Below, in pieces: positions 44,480 to 53,147 of a stretch of DNA of 64,000 nt. A program made the translations under genes and the position numbers. Under the pieces are notes generated by a model. The model did not search any database. It was not told the DNA's origin and saw only the letters and a list, made by a program, of their open reading frames with translations. Origin of the DNA: Halobacteriovorax vibrionivorans (GTDB lineage Bacteria; Bdellovibrionota; Bacteriovoracia; Bacteriovoracales; Bacteriovoracaceae). How positions within the stretch are numbered: the stretch's first letter is position 1; every line of letters starts with the position of its first letter. The stretch is taken from the NCBI RefSeq assembly GCF_003346865.1, contig NZ_QDKL01000001.1, positions 992,001-1,056,000 on the forward strand. The letters are read 5' to 3'.

Positions 44480-44944
44480 ATGAAAGTTGTCTTATTCTTT
44501 ATCTTCGTCAGTATTATTACCTCTCACATTAAGGCCAATGAGTTCACGCATGATTGTCGTGAAGTCGTTGAGAAACGTTTATCTAAAATGAATCAATACC
44601 GCTTTAGAAAGCAGTGTGAACAGATTACTTCTTCTTATCAGCTAAATTGTATTACCGATGTCTTGAATACGAGAAGGGCCATTAGTCTTGTTGAATTTAA
44701 TGCGTGCACTTATGTGAAATCCTCTGTGGGACTTGAGGCCGTACGAGAGATTACAAGTTATTATAATTCACAGGTAAATAGCTTACATGTGACTCTTGCT
44801 GCGCTCGTTAAGAACAGAGGAGAGAAAGCATGTCTTTCACATATCGTACATCATGAAGGGATTACGCCACTTAATGTATATAATTGTTTTGAAAATCGAA
44901 AAATCGACTCTCTTCGTACTTTTGCTCAAATGTATATAAAGTAG
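44480..44944 (+). CDS. Small secreted Cys-containing protein, unknown
   Basis: A 154-residue protein with a signal peptide (about 1-19, SHIKANE). The mature part is helical, with Cys at about 26, 46, 57 and 73 and two more (about 114 and 134) in similar settings (KACLSHI, YNCFENRK). Two repeats of a Cys-helix-Cys unit are suggested. It sits inside the division cluster between murD and ftsW, just after a terminator, and has its own transcription start by implication. No family recognised. Confidence 0.68.
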   Translation: MKVVLFFIFVSIITSHIKANEFTHDCREVVEKRLSKMNQYRFRKQCEQITSSYQLNCITDVLNTRRAISLVEFNACTYVKSSVGLEAVREITSYYNSQVNSLHVTLAALVKNRGEKACLSHIVHHEGITPLNVYNCFENRKIDSLRTFAQMYIK

Positions 44945-45009
44945 GGTAACGCTGCACAGCTTCTTTATTTTCTAATGCATCGAATAGCAAATTCATATAT
45001 GATAAATAT

Positions 45010-46140
45010 ATGAACTCATTGGAAAACACGGATCGTTTTGGCAAATTCTTCTTAATCATTACTTCAATTATTGTCGCATTTGGCGTGGTAATGGTTTATT
45101 CGTCATCGTATATGTTTTCAAAAGAAGTGTATGGAACAAGTTTACACTTTTTCTCAAGGCAAATTTTCTTCGCTCTTTTTGGAATAGGATTGGCCTTTAT
45201 CGTCTCTAAGACTAAATATCAATTTTGGTATAAATTTTCATTTCATCTCAATATTGTAATCGGTTTTCTACTTATATTAACTTTTATCCCTGGACTTGGT
45301 GTTATCGCTAAAGGTGCAAATCGCTGGATCAATATTGGAGTGGGATCACTTCAGCCCGGAGAATTTGCTAAATACTCAACTCTTATGCTTTCTCTCTTTT
45401 TCTTTGAAAGTTATGAAAAGCTAGATCTTAAAAACCGTTTAAAGTTTGCTGCCAATATTTTCTTCGTTTTATTGCTTCTTATTTTACAACCAGACTTTGG
45501 AACATTCTTTATCTGCGCCTTAGGAATCGGTTTTACATGTTTCATTTCAAATTTTAATCGTAAATACTTTTATATCTTGGCCTCAGTCGGAACAGTTCTT
45601 TCTGGTCTTATTCTTATTGCGCAACCTTATCGAGTAAAAAGGTTAATGGCCTTTCTTGATCCTTGGGCAAACCCTAGGGGAAGTGGATTTCAGGTTATTC
45701 AGTCATGGATTGGTTTTGCCAATGGTGGCTTTTTCGGTAAAGGGATTGGAAATAGTTTAGAAAAATTATTCTTCTTACCAGAGGCGCATAACGATTTTAT
45801 CTTTTCTGTCATTGGAGAAGAATTTGGTTTTCTAGGTGTTATCGCATTTGTTGGCCTTTTTATGGCCTTTACTCATTTCGGTTTCCGACTTGCTCTTTCA
45901 TTAAAAGATGTCATTGCAAGAAAGATGGTAACTTCAATTGTTTTCATTATCTGTGTTCAAGCATGTCTAAATATGGGAGTTGTTCTTGGACTACTTCCAA
46001 CAAAAGGTCTTAACCTTCCGTTTGTAAGTTATGGTGGATCATCACTTCTATCAAACTTAATTGCCATAGGTGTTATTTTCTCTTGTGTGTCACGTCAACA
46101 CACTGATAATGCTCAAAAGCCGTTTTTTTCTCAACAATAG
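45010..46140 (+). CDS. ftsW: Septal peptidoglycan polymerase FtsW
   Basis: FtsW polymerises lipid II into glycan strands, in partnership with FtsI. The 376-residue protein has ten helices. SEDS motifs seen: GANRWINIGVGSLQPGEFAK (about 98-117), the catalytic Asp of LQPDFGT (about 159), GFQVIQSWIGFANGG, LPEAHNDFIFSVIGEEFGF (about 257-275) and VSYGGSSLLSNLIAIG (about 339-354). It follows a small secreted protein rather than murD directly. Confidence 0.95.
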   Translation: MNSLENTDRFGKFFLIITSIIVAFGVVMVYSSSYMFSKEVYGTSLHFFSRQIFFALFGIGLAFIVSKTKYQFWYKFSFHLNIVIGFLLILTFIPGLGVIAKGANRWINIGVGSLQPGEFAKYSTLMLSLFFFESYEKLDLKNRLKFAANIFFVLLLLILQPDFGTFFICALGIGFTCFISNFNRKYFYILASVGTVLSGLILIAQPYRVKRLMAFLDPWANPRGSGFQVIQSWIGFANGGFFGKGIGNSLEKLFFLPEAHNDFIFSVIGEEFGFLGVIAFVGLFMAFTHFGFRLALSLKDVIARKMVTSIVFIICVQACLNMGVVLGLLPTKGLNLPFVSYGGSSLLSNLIAIGVIFSCVSRQHTDNAQKPFFSQQ

Positions 46141-46189
46141 CTCATAGATAGGCTAAATTTATGAGAGAAATTATTTTAAAGGATTAGAA

Positions 46190-47566
46190 ATGAATATTAA
46201 TATTCAAGATATCTCAGTTCATTTTATTGGGATTGGTGGTATCGGTATGAGTGGTATCGCTGAGATTTTACTTTCACTTGGCTACAAAGTAACAGGCTCT
46301 GATATTAGTGACTCGGCCAATGTTGTTCGTCTAAGAGAGTTGGGAGCACAAGTTTATATTGGTCATAATAGAGAGAACATAACAGATGAAACGACAGTTG
46401 TTGTTTATTCTTCAGCGGTAAATGATACTAATCCAGAGATGCAACAGGCCCGCGATAATCAGGTACCAATTATGAGAAGAGCAGAAATGCTAGCAGAGCT
46501 CATGAGACTTAAGCGTGGAATTGCAATTGGTGGAACTCACGGGAAGACAACGACAACAAGTTTTCTTGCGACGATTCTTCAAGCAAGTAACTATGAACCT
46601 ACATATATTATCGGTGGAATTGTATCGAATCTTGCTGGTCATGCAAAAGTTGGTACAGGGGAATATCTTGTAGCAGAAGCAGATGAATCTGACGGATCTT
46701 TTCTAATGCTTAATCCTATTATGTCAGTAGTTACGAATATTGATCTGGATCACATGGATCATTATGGAAGTGAAGACATTCTTATGGCAAGCTTTGAAGA
46801 ATTCATTAACAAGGTTCCTTTTTATGGACTGTCATCTTTAAATGCAGATGATGATCGCTTAATGAGTCTTGTTCCATTTATAAAAAAACCAATTGTTACT
46901 TTTGGTATTAAAAATGAAGCTGATTATCAAGCAACTAATATAACAATGGATGGTCTAAGTTCAGAGTTTGATTTAATCGTAGGTCCTGAGAACTTAGGAC
47001 GTATTAAAATTAATCTACCTGGAAAGCATAATATTTTGAATGCTCTAGGTGCAATTTCTATTGCTCATAAAATGGGTGTGCCAGTTGAAATGATTCAAAG
47101 CTCGATTAGAAGCTTTGAGAATGTTGGACGTCGTTTTCAGCTTCTTTATAAAAATGACAAAATTGAAATCTTAGATGATTACGGACATCACCCAACAGAG
47201 ATTTCTTCCACACTTGGTACTTTAAAAGAGATTCGAGATCACAAAAAAATTGCAATTTTTGAACCACACCGTTTTTCGCGAACAAAAGATTGTTGGAATG
47301 AATTTCTACACTGCTTTAACGATGTTGACGAACTTTACATGTGTCCAATATATCCAGCAAGTGAAGAGCCAATAGCAGGTATTACTTCAGAAAGATTAGT
47401 AGAAGATATCAATCGTCTACATCCAGGTCTTGCTAAGAATATAGAATTAAAAGATTTAGATTCAATTATTAAGTCGAATGAAAAAGCAACTATTATGACT
47501 CTTGGTGCTGGTTCAATTGGTCGTGTTATCAGAGAGTGGGTTCTTGATAATGACAGAAATGAATAA
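46190..47566 (+). CDS. murC: UDP-MurNAc--L-alanine ligase MurC
   Basis: MurC starts the stem peptide. The 458 residues show HFIGIGGIGMSGIAEILL (about 11-28), IGGTHGKTTTTSFLAT (ATP loop, about 115-130), AEADESDGSFL (about 164-174), VTNIDLDHMDHYG (about 182-194) and DDYGHHPTEI (about 329-338). It carries the normal Lys in the ATP loop, unlike murD in the same cluster. murG, which usually precedes it, is missing. Confidence 0.97.
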   Translation: MNINIQDISVHFIGIGGIGMSGIAEILLSLGYKVTGSDISDSANVVRLRELGAQVYIGHNRENITDETTVVVYSSAVNDTNPEMQQARDNQVPIMRRAEMLAELMRLKRGIAIGGTHGKTTTTSFLATILQASNYEPTYIIGGIVSNLAGHAKVGTGEYLVAEADESDGSFLMLNPIMSVVTNIDLDHMDHYGSEDILMASFEEFINKVPFYGLSSLNADDDRLMSLVPFIKKPIVTFGIKNEADYQATNITMDGLSSEFDLIVGPENLGRIKINLPGKHNILNALGAISIAHKMGVPVEMIQSSIRSFENVGRRFQLLYKNDKIEILDDYGHHPTEISSTLGTLKEIRDHKKIAIFEPHRFSRTKDCWNEFLHCFNDVDELYMCPIYPASEEPIAGITSERLVEDINRLHPGLAKNIELKDLDSIIKSNEKATIMTLGAGSIGRVIREWVLDNDRNE

Positions 47567-48467
47567 TCTTAAGTTATTACTTAAAGACATTTCAGATATT
47601 GAAGTTGAAATCAGAAAGGATCTTTCTCGCTATTCAACGATGAAAGTAAAGTCCTTTGGTAATTTAATTACTATAAAAAGTGTTAACGCTTTAAAGTCTG
47701 TTGTTAAAAAATTAAGTGATAATGGTATGACTTATCATTTGCTTGGTTTAGGTGCGAATCAACTATTAAATGAAGAAATAAAGAGGCCAATAATTCATTT
47801 AGATTTTTCATATGATAAGACTATATTTGATTCATATCATGACTCTTATATTTTACCCGCATCTATAAAGCTTTCAACTCTAACTTCTCATGCTTCAAAA
47901 TTTGGAAATAAACGTTGGGAAGTCATTACGGGAATCCCGGCCACTTTAGGGGGCGCTGTTTTTATGAATGCAGGAACAGGTCTGGGCTGGATAAATGAGA
48001 TCGTAAAGCGCGTCTGGTATATTGATAAAGAAGGCACTGAACATATCTATGAAGTAGATGAAAGTAGTTTCTCATACAGGCAGAATAATTTTTTAAGGCC
48101 AGGTGATGTTGTTTACCAGGTTGAATTAGTTAGTCATGGACAAGATCCGGAACTTGGGAAAAAAATTAGAGATTATTTATTGGTTAGAAATAAAACCCAA
48201 CCTTTACGAGAAAAAACCTGTGGTAGTGTCTTTAAAAACATCACAAATAAAGAGCGAACTTGCACTGCGGGACGATTTGTTGATATACTAAATTTAAAGG
48301 GACTACAAGTTGGTGGTGTTAGAGTTAGCAATCTTCATGGAAATTTTATGGAAAATTTTAATGAGGCAAGCGCTTCTGATGTTAAAGAGCTGATAAAACT
48401 AGTCCAAGATGAATTACTACTCCAGTATGGATTAAGATTCGAACCAGAAGTCAGGATAGACAACTAA
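47550..48467 (+). CDS. murB: UDP-N-acetylenolpyruvoylglucosamine reductase MurB
   Basis: MurB reduces the enolpyruvyl group to make UDP-MurNAc, using FAD and NADPH. I use ATG 47550 (305 residues), overlapping murC by 17 bases; ATG 47559 is also possible. Seen: YSTMKVKSFGN (about 27-37), ITGIPATLGGAVFMNAG (FAD region, about 128-144), SYRQNNFLRPGD, CGSVFKN (about 224) and VRVSNLHGNFMENFNEAS, ending EPEVRI. It is the short type II MurB with Ser in the CGSVFKN loop. Confidence 0.95.
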   Translation: MTEMNNLKLLLKDISDIEVEIRKDLSRYSTMKVKSFGNLITIKSVNALKSVVKKLSDNGMTYHLLGLGANQLLNEEIKRPIIHLDFSYDKTIFDSYHDSYILPASIKLSTLTSHASKFGNKRWEVITGIPATLGGAVFMNAGTGLGWINEIVKRVWYIDKEGTEHIYEVDESSFSYRQNNFLRPGDVVYQVELVSHGQDPELGKKIRDYLLVRNKTQPLREKTCGSVFKNITNKERTCTAGRFVDILNLKGLQVGGVRVSNLHGNFMENFNEASASDVKELIKLVQDELLLQYGLRFEPEVRIDN

Positions 48468-49204
48468 TGAAAAAAGTATTTGGTATTATAACTTTCTTAA
48501 TGATGAGCACGTCGATACTTGCGACATCACGTCCAATGGAGAAAATCAAATACAAAACGGCTTTTGGTAAATGTCCTTCTCGTGCAGCGGGAACCCTAAC
48601 TCTTAAACTCGTAAAAGATTTCGAAAAAAATAGTTCATTACGAAGTATGAAGAACTTAATTGATCACGATAAGTTAAAAGAAAAACATTTCTTATCTGAT
48701 TACACTATCAAGTACGATCCACTTCAAGGAATGCTAAATTTTATATACGAATGTCCATCTCCTCTTATGAAAGTACAAATTTATAAAGAGAATGGAATGG
48801 AATCTTACGAAGCGATTCTTGTTGAAAATGGTCAACTATTTGATCCAACTTATGAAATACTTCTAAGAACAGAAAAGAAGTTGAGTTACTCACTACCTTA
48901 TCTCGCTATTCCAGTAGGAGAGATGGATAAGGACGTTCAAAGAAAAATAACGAAGATTGTCTCAGGACTTGATCTAGTATTTAGAAAACTAATTTCAGAA
49001 GTTATTGTTAGTGATAATAAAGAATTAACAATGATTTTATCGATTAAAGGCAAGCCATCAAGTGTCTTTATGGGTAAAGATGAATGGCCTCTAAAGGTTG
49101 ATAAACTTACTCAGATTATTAGTTACATGAATAAGAAAAAGAAAGTTCCATCTGTAATTAATATTACAAATTCCAAAAAAGTTGTTGTCAAGTTCAACGA
49201 CTAA
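48467..49204 (+). CDS. FtsQ-like cell division protein, strongly diverged
   Basis: A 245-residue protein between murB and ftsA, exactly where ftsQ belongs. An N-terminal hydrophobic segment (about 3-20) follows only two or three residues, so there is almost no cytoplasmic tail; it may even be a cleaved signal peptide (SILA-TS). The second half resembles the FtsQ beta domain: LAIPVGEMDKDVQRKITKI, a Ser-rich strand pair, SSVFMGKDEWPLKVDKLTQII and VINITNSKKVVVKF. Sequence similarity is weak, so the name rests on position and domain order. Confidence 0.72.
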   Translation: MKKVFGIITFLMMSTSILATSRPMEKIKYKTAFGKCPSRAAGTLTLKLVKDFEKNSSLRSMKNLIDHDKLKEKHFLSDYTIKYDPLQGMLNFIYECPSPLMKVQIYKENGMESYEAILVENGQLFDPTYEILLRTEKKLSYSLPYLAIPVGEMDKDVQRKITKIVSGLDLVFRKLISEVIVSDNKELTMILSIKGKPSSVFMGKDEWPLKVDKLTQIISYMNKKKKVPSVINITNSKKVVVKFND

Positions 49205-49300
49205 TCCTAAAATTTCATTATACACGGTAAAAATTGCCGTATTATTTCTTGAAAAAAAGCAGAATGATTCTGTAAGAAAAAACTAGAGAAAGGATTCTCA

Positions 49301-50563
49301 ATGAAAGAAAAAAACATCGTAGTCGGTCTAGACGTAGGTACAACTAAAGTTTGTACAATTGTCGGAATTCAAAATAGCTCAAATACACAAACAACTATTT
49401 CTAATCCTTGTGAATTAGAAATCATTGGTATTGGTACACATCCAAGCCATGGCCTTAAAAAAGGTAGTGTTGTTAATATCGATAAAACAGTTCGCTCAAT
49501 TCAAAACTCATTAGAAGAAGCGAGACTTATGGCCGGAGTTGATATCCATAGTGCTACTATTGGAATTGCTGGAAGCCATATTTATAGTTTCAATAGTTCA
49601 GGGGTCGTTGCTGTTAAGGGTAATGAAATCTCGGAAGATGATGTTGAAAGAGTATTAGAGGCTGCAAAAGCGGTCGTAATGCCAAGTGATCGTGAGATTA
49701 TTCACGTTATCGCTCAAGAATATAAAGTAGATAATACAACAGGAATTAAAAACCCTATTGGAATGTGTGGTACTCGCCTAGAGGCACATGTACATATTGT
49801 TACGGGATCAATTTCATTAATTCAAAACCTTGTTAAATGTGTTGAGCATACAGGTGTTAAAGTTGAAAACGTAACACTTCAACCGATTGCTTCATCGGAA
49901 TCAGTTCTTTCTCCTGAAGAAAGAGAAATGGGAACTCTTCTAGTTGATATTGGTGGTGGGACTACAGATCTTGCACTTTGGAAAGATGGTGCTCTTGTTC
50001 ACACTCAGGTTATTCCAGTTGGCGGTAATCATTTTACTAATGACTTAGCGGTAGCTTTGAAAGTTCCTCACGCAGAAGCAGAAAGAATTAAAATTAATCA
50101 TGGATCTGTTTTACCAGAACAAGTAAATCAGTCAGCGCATATTACAGTTCAAGGTATCTCTGGAACTAAGCCACGTGAAGTTCAATTAAATACTGTGGCC
50201 AATGTTCTTGGAGCTAGAGCTGAAGAATTATTTGATCTAATTAAAAATATTATTAAAGAAAAGAACCTGGGCGAAGACATCAGTGGTGGTGTTGTTCTTA
50301 CAGGTGGTGGTGCAATGATTAAGGGTATGCCAGAGATTGGTGAGTACCTTCTTGATCGTCCATTAAAAATTGGTTATCCAATCGCATTTGGCGGGATGAC
50401 AAACATAATGCAAAATCCAAAGTTTTCAACAGTGCTTGGACTTCTTCTTGAAGCTACTAAAGGTAAAGAAGTGGATGCGGAAGTTGAAGAAGATATTAAT
50501 CAAATCGATATTGTCGGAAAGTTATCCGGATCGATTAAATCAGTATTTAGAGAAATTTTTTAA
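49301..50563 (+). CDS. ftsA: Cell division protein FtsA
   Basis: FtsA is the actin-like protein that tethers FtsZ to the membrane. The 420 residues show the phosphate-1 loop VGLDVGTTKVCTIVG (about 8-22), GIAGSHIYSF, VDIGGGTTDLALW (phosphate 2, about 214-226), the adenosine motif VVLTGGGAMIKGM (about 330-342), and a C-terminal amphipathic membrane helix ending FREIF. AAAGGA precedes the ATG. It is followed 14 bases later by ftsZ. Confidence 0.97.
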   Translation: MKEKNIVVGLDVGTTKVCTIVGIQNSSNTQTTISNPCELEIIGIGTHPSHGLKKGSVVNIDKTVRSIQNSLEEARLMAGVDIHSATIGIAGSHIYSFNSSGVVAVKGNEISEDDVERVLEAAKAVVMPSDREIIHVIAQEYKVDNTTGIKNPIGMCGTRLEAHVHIVTGSISLIQNLVKCVEHTGVKVENVTLQPIASSESVLSPEEREMGTLLVDIGGGTTDLALWKDGALVHTQVIPVGGNHFTNDLAVALKVPHAEAERIKINHGSVLPEQVNQSAHITVQGISGTKPREVQLNTVANVLGARAEELFDLIKNIIKEKNLGEDISGGVVLTGGGAMIKGMPEIGEYLLDRPLKIGYPIAFGGMTNIMQNPKFSTVLGLLLEATKGKEVDAEVEEDINQIDIVGKLSGSIKSVFREIF

Positions 50564-50577
50564 ATAAGGGGGAACTT

Positions 50578-52137
50578 ATGTTCGAAATTTCTGATAACAA
50601 TGAATTAAAATTAACTGAAGGCGCGAAGATTCGCGTAGTTGGTGTCGGTGGCGGTGGATGTAATGCCGTAAACACTATGATCAAGGCTGGACTTACTGGT
50701 GTTGAGTATATTGTTGCCAACACTGATTCGCAGGCTTTATCTGTAAACCTTGCACCAACAAAAGTTCAACTTGGAGTTGAATTAACAAAAGGTCTAGGTG
50801 CTGGTGCAAATCCAGAAGTTGGTCGCAAAGCTGCTCTTGATGAGTATGAAATGCTAAGCCAAGTACTAGAAGGTTCAGATATGGTTTTCATTACTGCTGG
50901 TATGGGTGGTGGAACTGGTACTGGTGCAGCACCTGTTATTGCAAAACTAGCAAGAGAGCTTGGAGCTTTAACTGTTGGTGTTGTAACTAAGCCATTTATC
51001 TTTGAAGGTAGAAAGAGAATGAGACATGCCAAAACTGGTATTCAAACTCTTGAGGAAAATGTTGATTCACTAATCACAATTCCAAATCAAAGACTTCTTC
51101 AATTAGCAGGTGAGAGTTTATCTCTTGTTGAGACTTTCATGAAAGCAGATGAAGTACTACTTAATGCGGTTAGAGGTATCTCTGACTTAATCAATACAAC
51201 AGGACATATTAATGCTGACTTTGCAGACGTATCGACTGTTATGTCTAATAAAGGTTTAGCACTAATGGGAACAGGACTATGTTCTGGACCAGATAGAGCT
51301 ATTAAAGCTGCTAATGAAGCAATTTCTTCACCACTTCTTGAAGATATTTCAATCGATGGTGCAACTGGAATTATCATCAATATTACTGGTGGTTCTGGAA
51401 TGACTATGCATGAAGTAAATGAAGCAGCTACTTTAATTATGGAAGCAGCTGATGAAGATGCTGAAGTTATCTTTGGATCAGTTGTAGATGAAGAATTAGA
51501 AGACGATATCAAGGTTACTGTAATTGCTACAGGTCTTGGTGGTGAAGACTCATCAACTAGAGTTGCTCCTCAACAAGAAATGAGAAGACCTGTTCAAACA
51601 GAAGCTCCACAAACATTTGCTAAGCCAATTGTTGAAGAGAGAACTGTTGAAGTAAAGCAAGAGCAGAAAATCGAGCAACCTATTGAGCACAGAACTGAAA
51701 CAATTTCTCGTCCAGCTTACTATGAATCAACTCCACAACAAGATGAAAATCTTGATGCAATGAGAGAGATTCAAATGGAAGCACAACGTGAATCAGTTAA
51801 CTACGAAACTCAACAAGTTGAAGAAAAACAACAATTGAGATCGAATGGGTTTGATGGAGATACAACTGATTCTTCAAGTCGTCCAAGCTTAACAGATTCA
51901 ATTCGTGAGGCAGCTTCTCAATATGAAGCTTCAAAATCAGAAGTTGATCCTTGGGCAAATGAAAAAGCATTAACTGGTAATAACTCAAATGTTGAAAAAT
52001 CAGAGCGTCCTAAGTCAATTGCTGAGAAATTGGGATTTATTAACTTTGATGAAGAAGAACTAGATACTCCATCTTATTTAAGAAAAGATGAAGGTCAAAA
52101 TACATCAAATGAAACTTTTCGCCAATTAGAGCGATAG
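50578..52137 (+). CDS. ftsZ: Cell division GTPase FtsZ
   Basis: FtsZ forms the Z-ring. The GTPase core (about 15-320) shows VGVGGGGCNAVN, NTDSQAL, the G-box GMGGGTGTGAAPVIA (about 107-121) and NADFADV (T7 loop, about 211-217). A long, Gln/Glu-rich linker of about 170 residues (325-495) follows. The conserved C-terminal peptide LDTPSYLRK (about 496-504) is then extended by another 15 residues (to FRQLER), which is unusual since the peptide normally ends the protein. AAGGGGGAAC before the ATG is a strong ribosome binding site. Confidence 0.97.
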   Translation: MFEISDNNELKLTEGAKIRVVGVGGGGCNAVNTMIKAGLTGVEYIVANTDSQALSVNLAPTKVQLGVELTKGLGAGANPEVGRKAALDEYEMLSQVLEGSDMVFITAGMGGGTGTGAAPVIAKLARELGALTVGVVTKPFIFEGRKRMRHAKTGIQTLEENVDSLITIPNQRLLQLAGESLSLVETFMKADEVLLNAVRGISDLINTTGHINADFADVSTVMSNKGLALMGTGLCSGPDRAIKAANEAISSPLLEDISIDGATGIIINITGGSGMTMHEVNEAATLIMEAADEDAEVIFGSVVDEELEDDIKVTVIATGLGGEDSSTRVAPQQEMRRPVQTEAPQTFAKPIVEERTVEVKQEQKIEQPIEHRTETISRPAYYESTPQQDENLDAMREIQMEAQRESVNYETQQVEEKQQLRSNGFDGDTTDSSSRPSLTDSIREAASQYEASKSEVDPWANEKALTGNNSNVEKSERPKSIAEKLGFINFDEEELDTPSYLRKDEGQNTSNETFRQLER

Positions 52138-52171
52138 GATTCCCCCGAGTATATTGATGGCAACATCAAAA

Positions 52172-52204
52172 AAAGGGCCCTGAAAAGGGCCCTTTCTTTT
52201 TTTC
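52172..52204 (+). terminator. Intrinsic terminator after ftsZ
   Basis: AAAGGGCCC (52172-52180) pairs with GGGCCCTTT (52187-52195) over a 6-base loop, followed by C and seven T. It closes the ftsW-ftsZ operon. The stem's flanking A-run also makes it usable on the minus strand, for the convergent 127-residue gene. Confidence 0.9.
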
Positions 52205-52220
52205 TATATATTATATTTCT

Positions 52221-52604
52221 TTAAGATACTAGTTTTGCGATATTTGATTTAAAGGCATCGATTAGCTCGGCCGTATCTATTTTAAAGTCTTCTGGAAGTT
52301 TTATTAGTAGTTTTGAGTTATCGTGAGGAATATTTCTAAGGACTAGTCGAAAGCTTCCTTCCCAGTCTTGCCAGCTAAGTTCATATTGCCAACGAGCAAA
52401 TTGTCCAGAACCAAACTTTTGCTCACGCTTTTGAGGATCAAGAGAGTCAATTGTGTAAGATACTTTTTGTTTAAGTCCAGATGCTGTGAGTTCTTTCTCG
52501 CATTCACGAATAACTCTATCGTACTTGGCATCGAAAATAACCTCAGGTTTATTTTCTTCAATGATTTGATTAATTTGACCTCTAAGAATCTCCATGTCTG
52601 TCAT
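52221..52604 (-). CDS. Small cytoplasmic protein, unknown
   Basis: A 127-residue protein, charged, without signal peptide or membrane helix. Residues about 55-100 form strands with several Trp (FARWQYELSWQDWEGSFRLVL), followed by a helical end (DTAELIDAFKSNIAKLV). I do not recognise it. It ends the minus-strand group with the CxxC protein, RNase J and uridine kinase; the gap to the upstream gene is only 9 bases, so it is probably in that operon. Confidence 0.66.
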   Translation of the reverse strand: MTDMEILRGQINQIIEENKPEVIFDAKYDRVIRECEKELTASGLKQKVSYTIDSLDPQKREQKFGSGQFARWQYELSWQDWEGSFRLVLRNIPHDNSKLLIKLPEDFKIDTAELIDAFKSNIAKLVS

Positions 52605-52613
52605 AATTACCTC

Positions 52614-53129
52614 TTACTTTTCGAGCTGTAGCCTTTCTCTTAAATCCAGCTCTCTTTCTTTTTGAACATATAACTGTACGTATGTTTCAATAAGATCATT
52701 TGTGACATCAATCTTATATTCACATAGTATGAATGTAGGAATTTTATCATCCTTCCAAACTTTTTTCTTAAAGTTATAAATGTAGACACCTTTTTCCGGG
52801 GTCTCGCTTGTCGTTCTTTCATTTGTTATGGGGATCCAGTCGCTTGCAGAATATGTGTCGAAGTGCTCACGGCAAAGGTGTAGAGACTCAACATTAAAGT
52901 AATCGTTTTCAACAAGTTCTTTTTCACAAATACTACATAGTCCCAAGATCCTTTCTTTGGTTTTGTTTTTTTCAAGCATCTGACTTATCTTATTTGTAAT
53001 ATCACCATCTTTTTCTTCTTCATTTTGAAAGTCTCTTTTAAATACTAAATATGCAAAGAAGCCAATAAAGGCAAGTAAGGCCAATACGATGATTGTTAAC
53101 AACGCTATAATGATGATTGAATTATCCAT
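52614..53129 (-). CDS. Membrane-anchored protein with zinc-ribbon-like motif
   Basis: A 171-residue protein. One N-terminal membrane helix (about 5-29) is followed by a polar linker and then CSICEKELVENDYFNVE and HLCREHF (about 64-91), which together give four Cys/His ligands for a zinc ribbon. The C-terminal half has alternating strands and helices rich in Lys and Glu. The function is unknown. It lies 18 bases downstream of the RNase J gene, so the minus-strand genes probably share a transcript. Confidence 0.68.
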   Translation of the reverse strand: MDNSIIIIALLTIIVLALLAFIGFFAYLVFKRDFQNEEEKDGDITNKISQMLEKNKTKERILGLCSICEKELVENDYFNVESLHLCREHFDTYSASDWIPITNERTTSETPEKGVYIYNFKKKVWKDDKIPTFILCEYKIDVTNDLIETYVQLYVQKERELDLRERLQLEK

Positions 53130-53147
53130 AATAATATTCTAGATGAC

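Noticed and set aside
49224..49240. ACGG/CCGT short palindrome before ftsA as an operator
   Set aside because: Arms of four bases around an AT-rich centre are expected by chance in such sequence.
51099..51512. Minus-strand Ser/Ala-rich frames within ftsZ, dnaX and elsewhere
   Set aside because: They are antisense shadows of well-identified genes.
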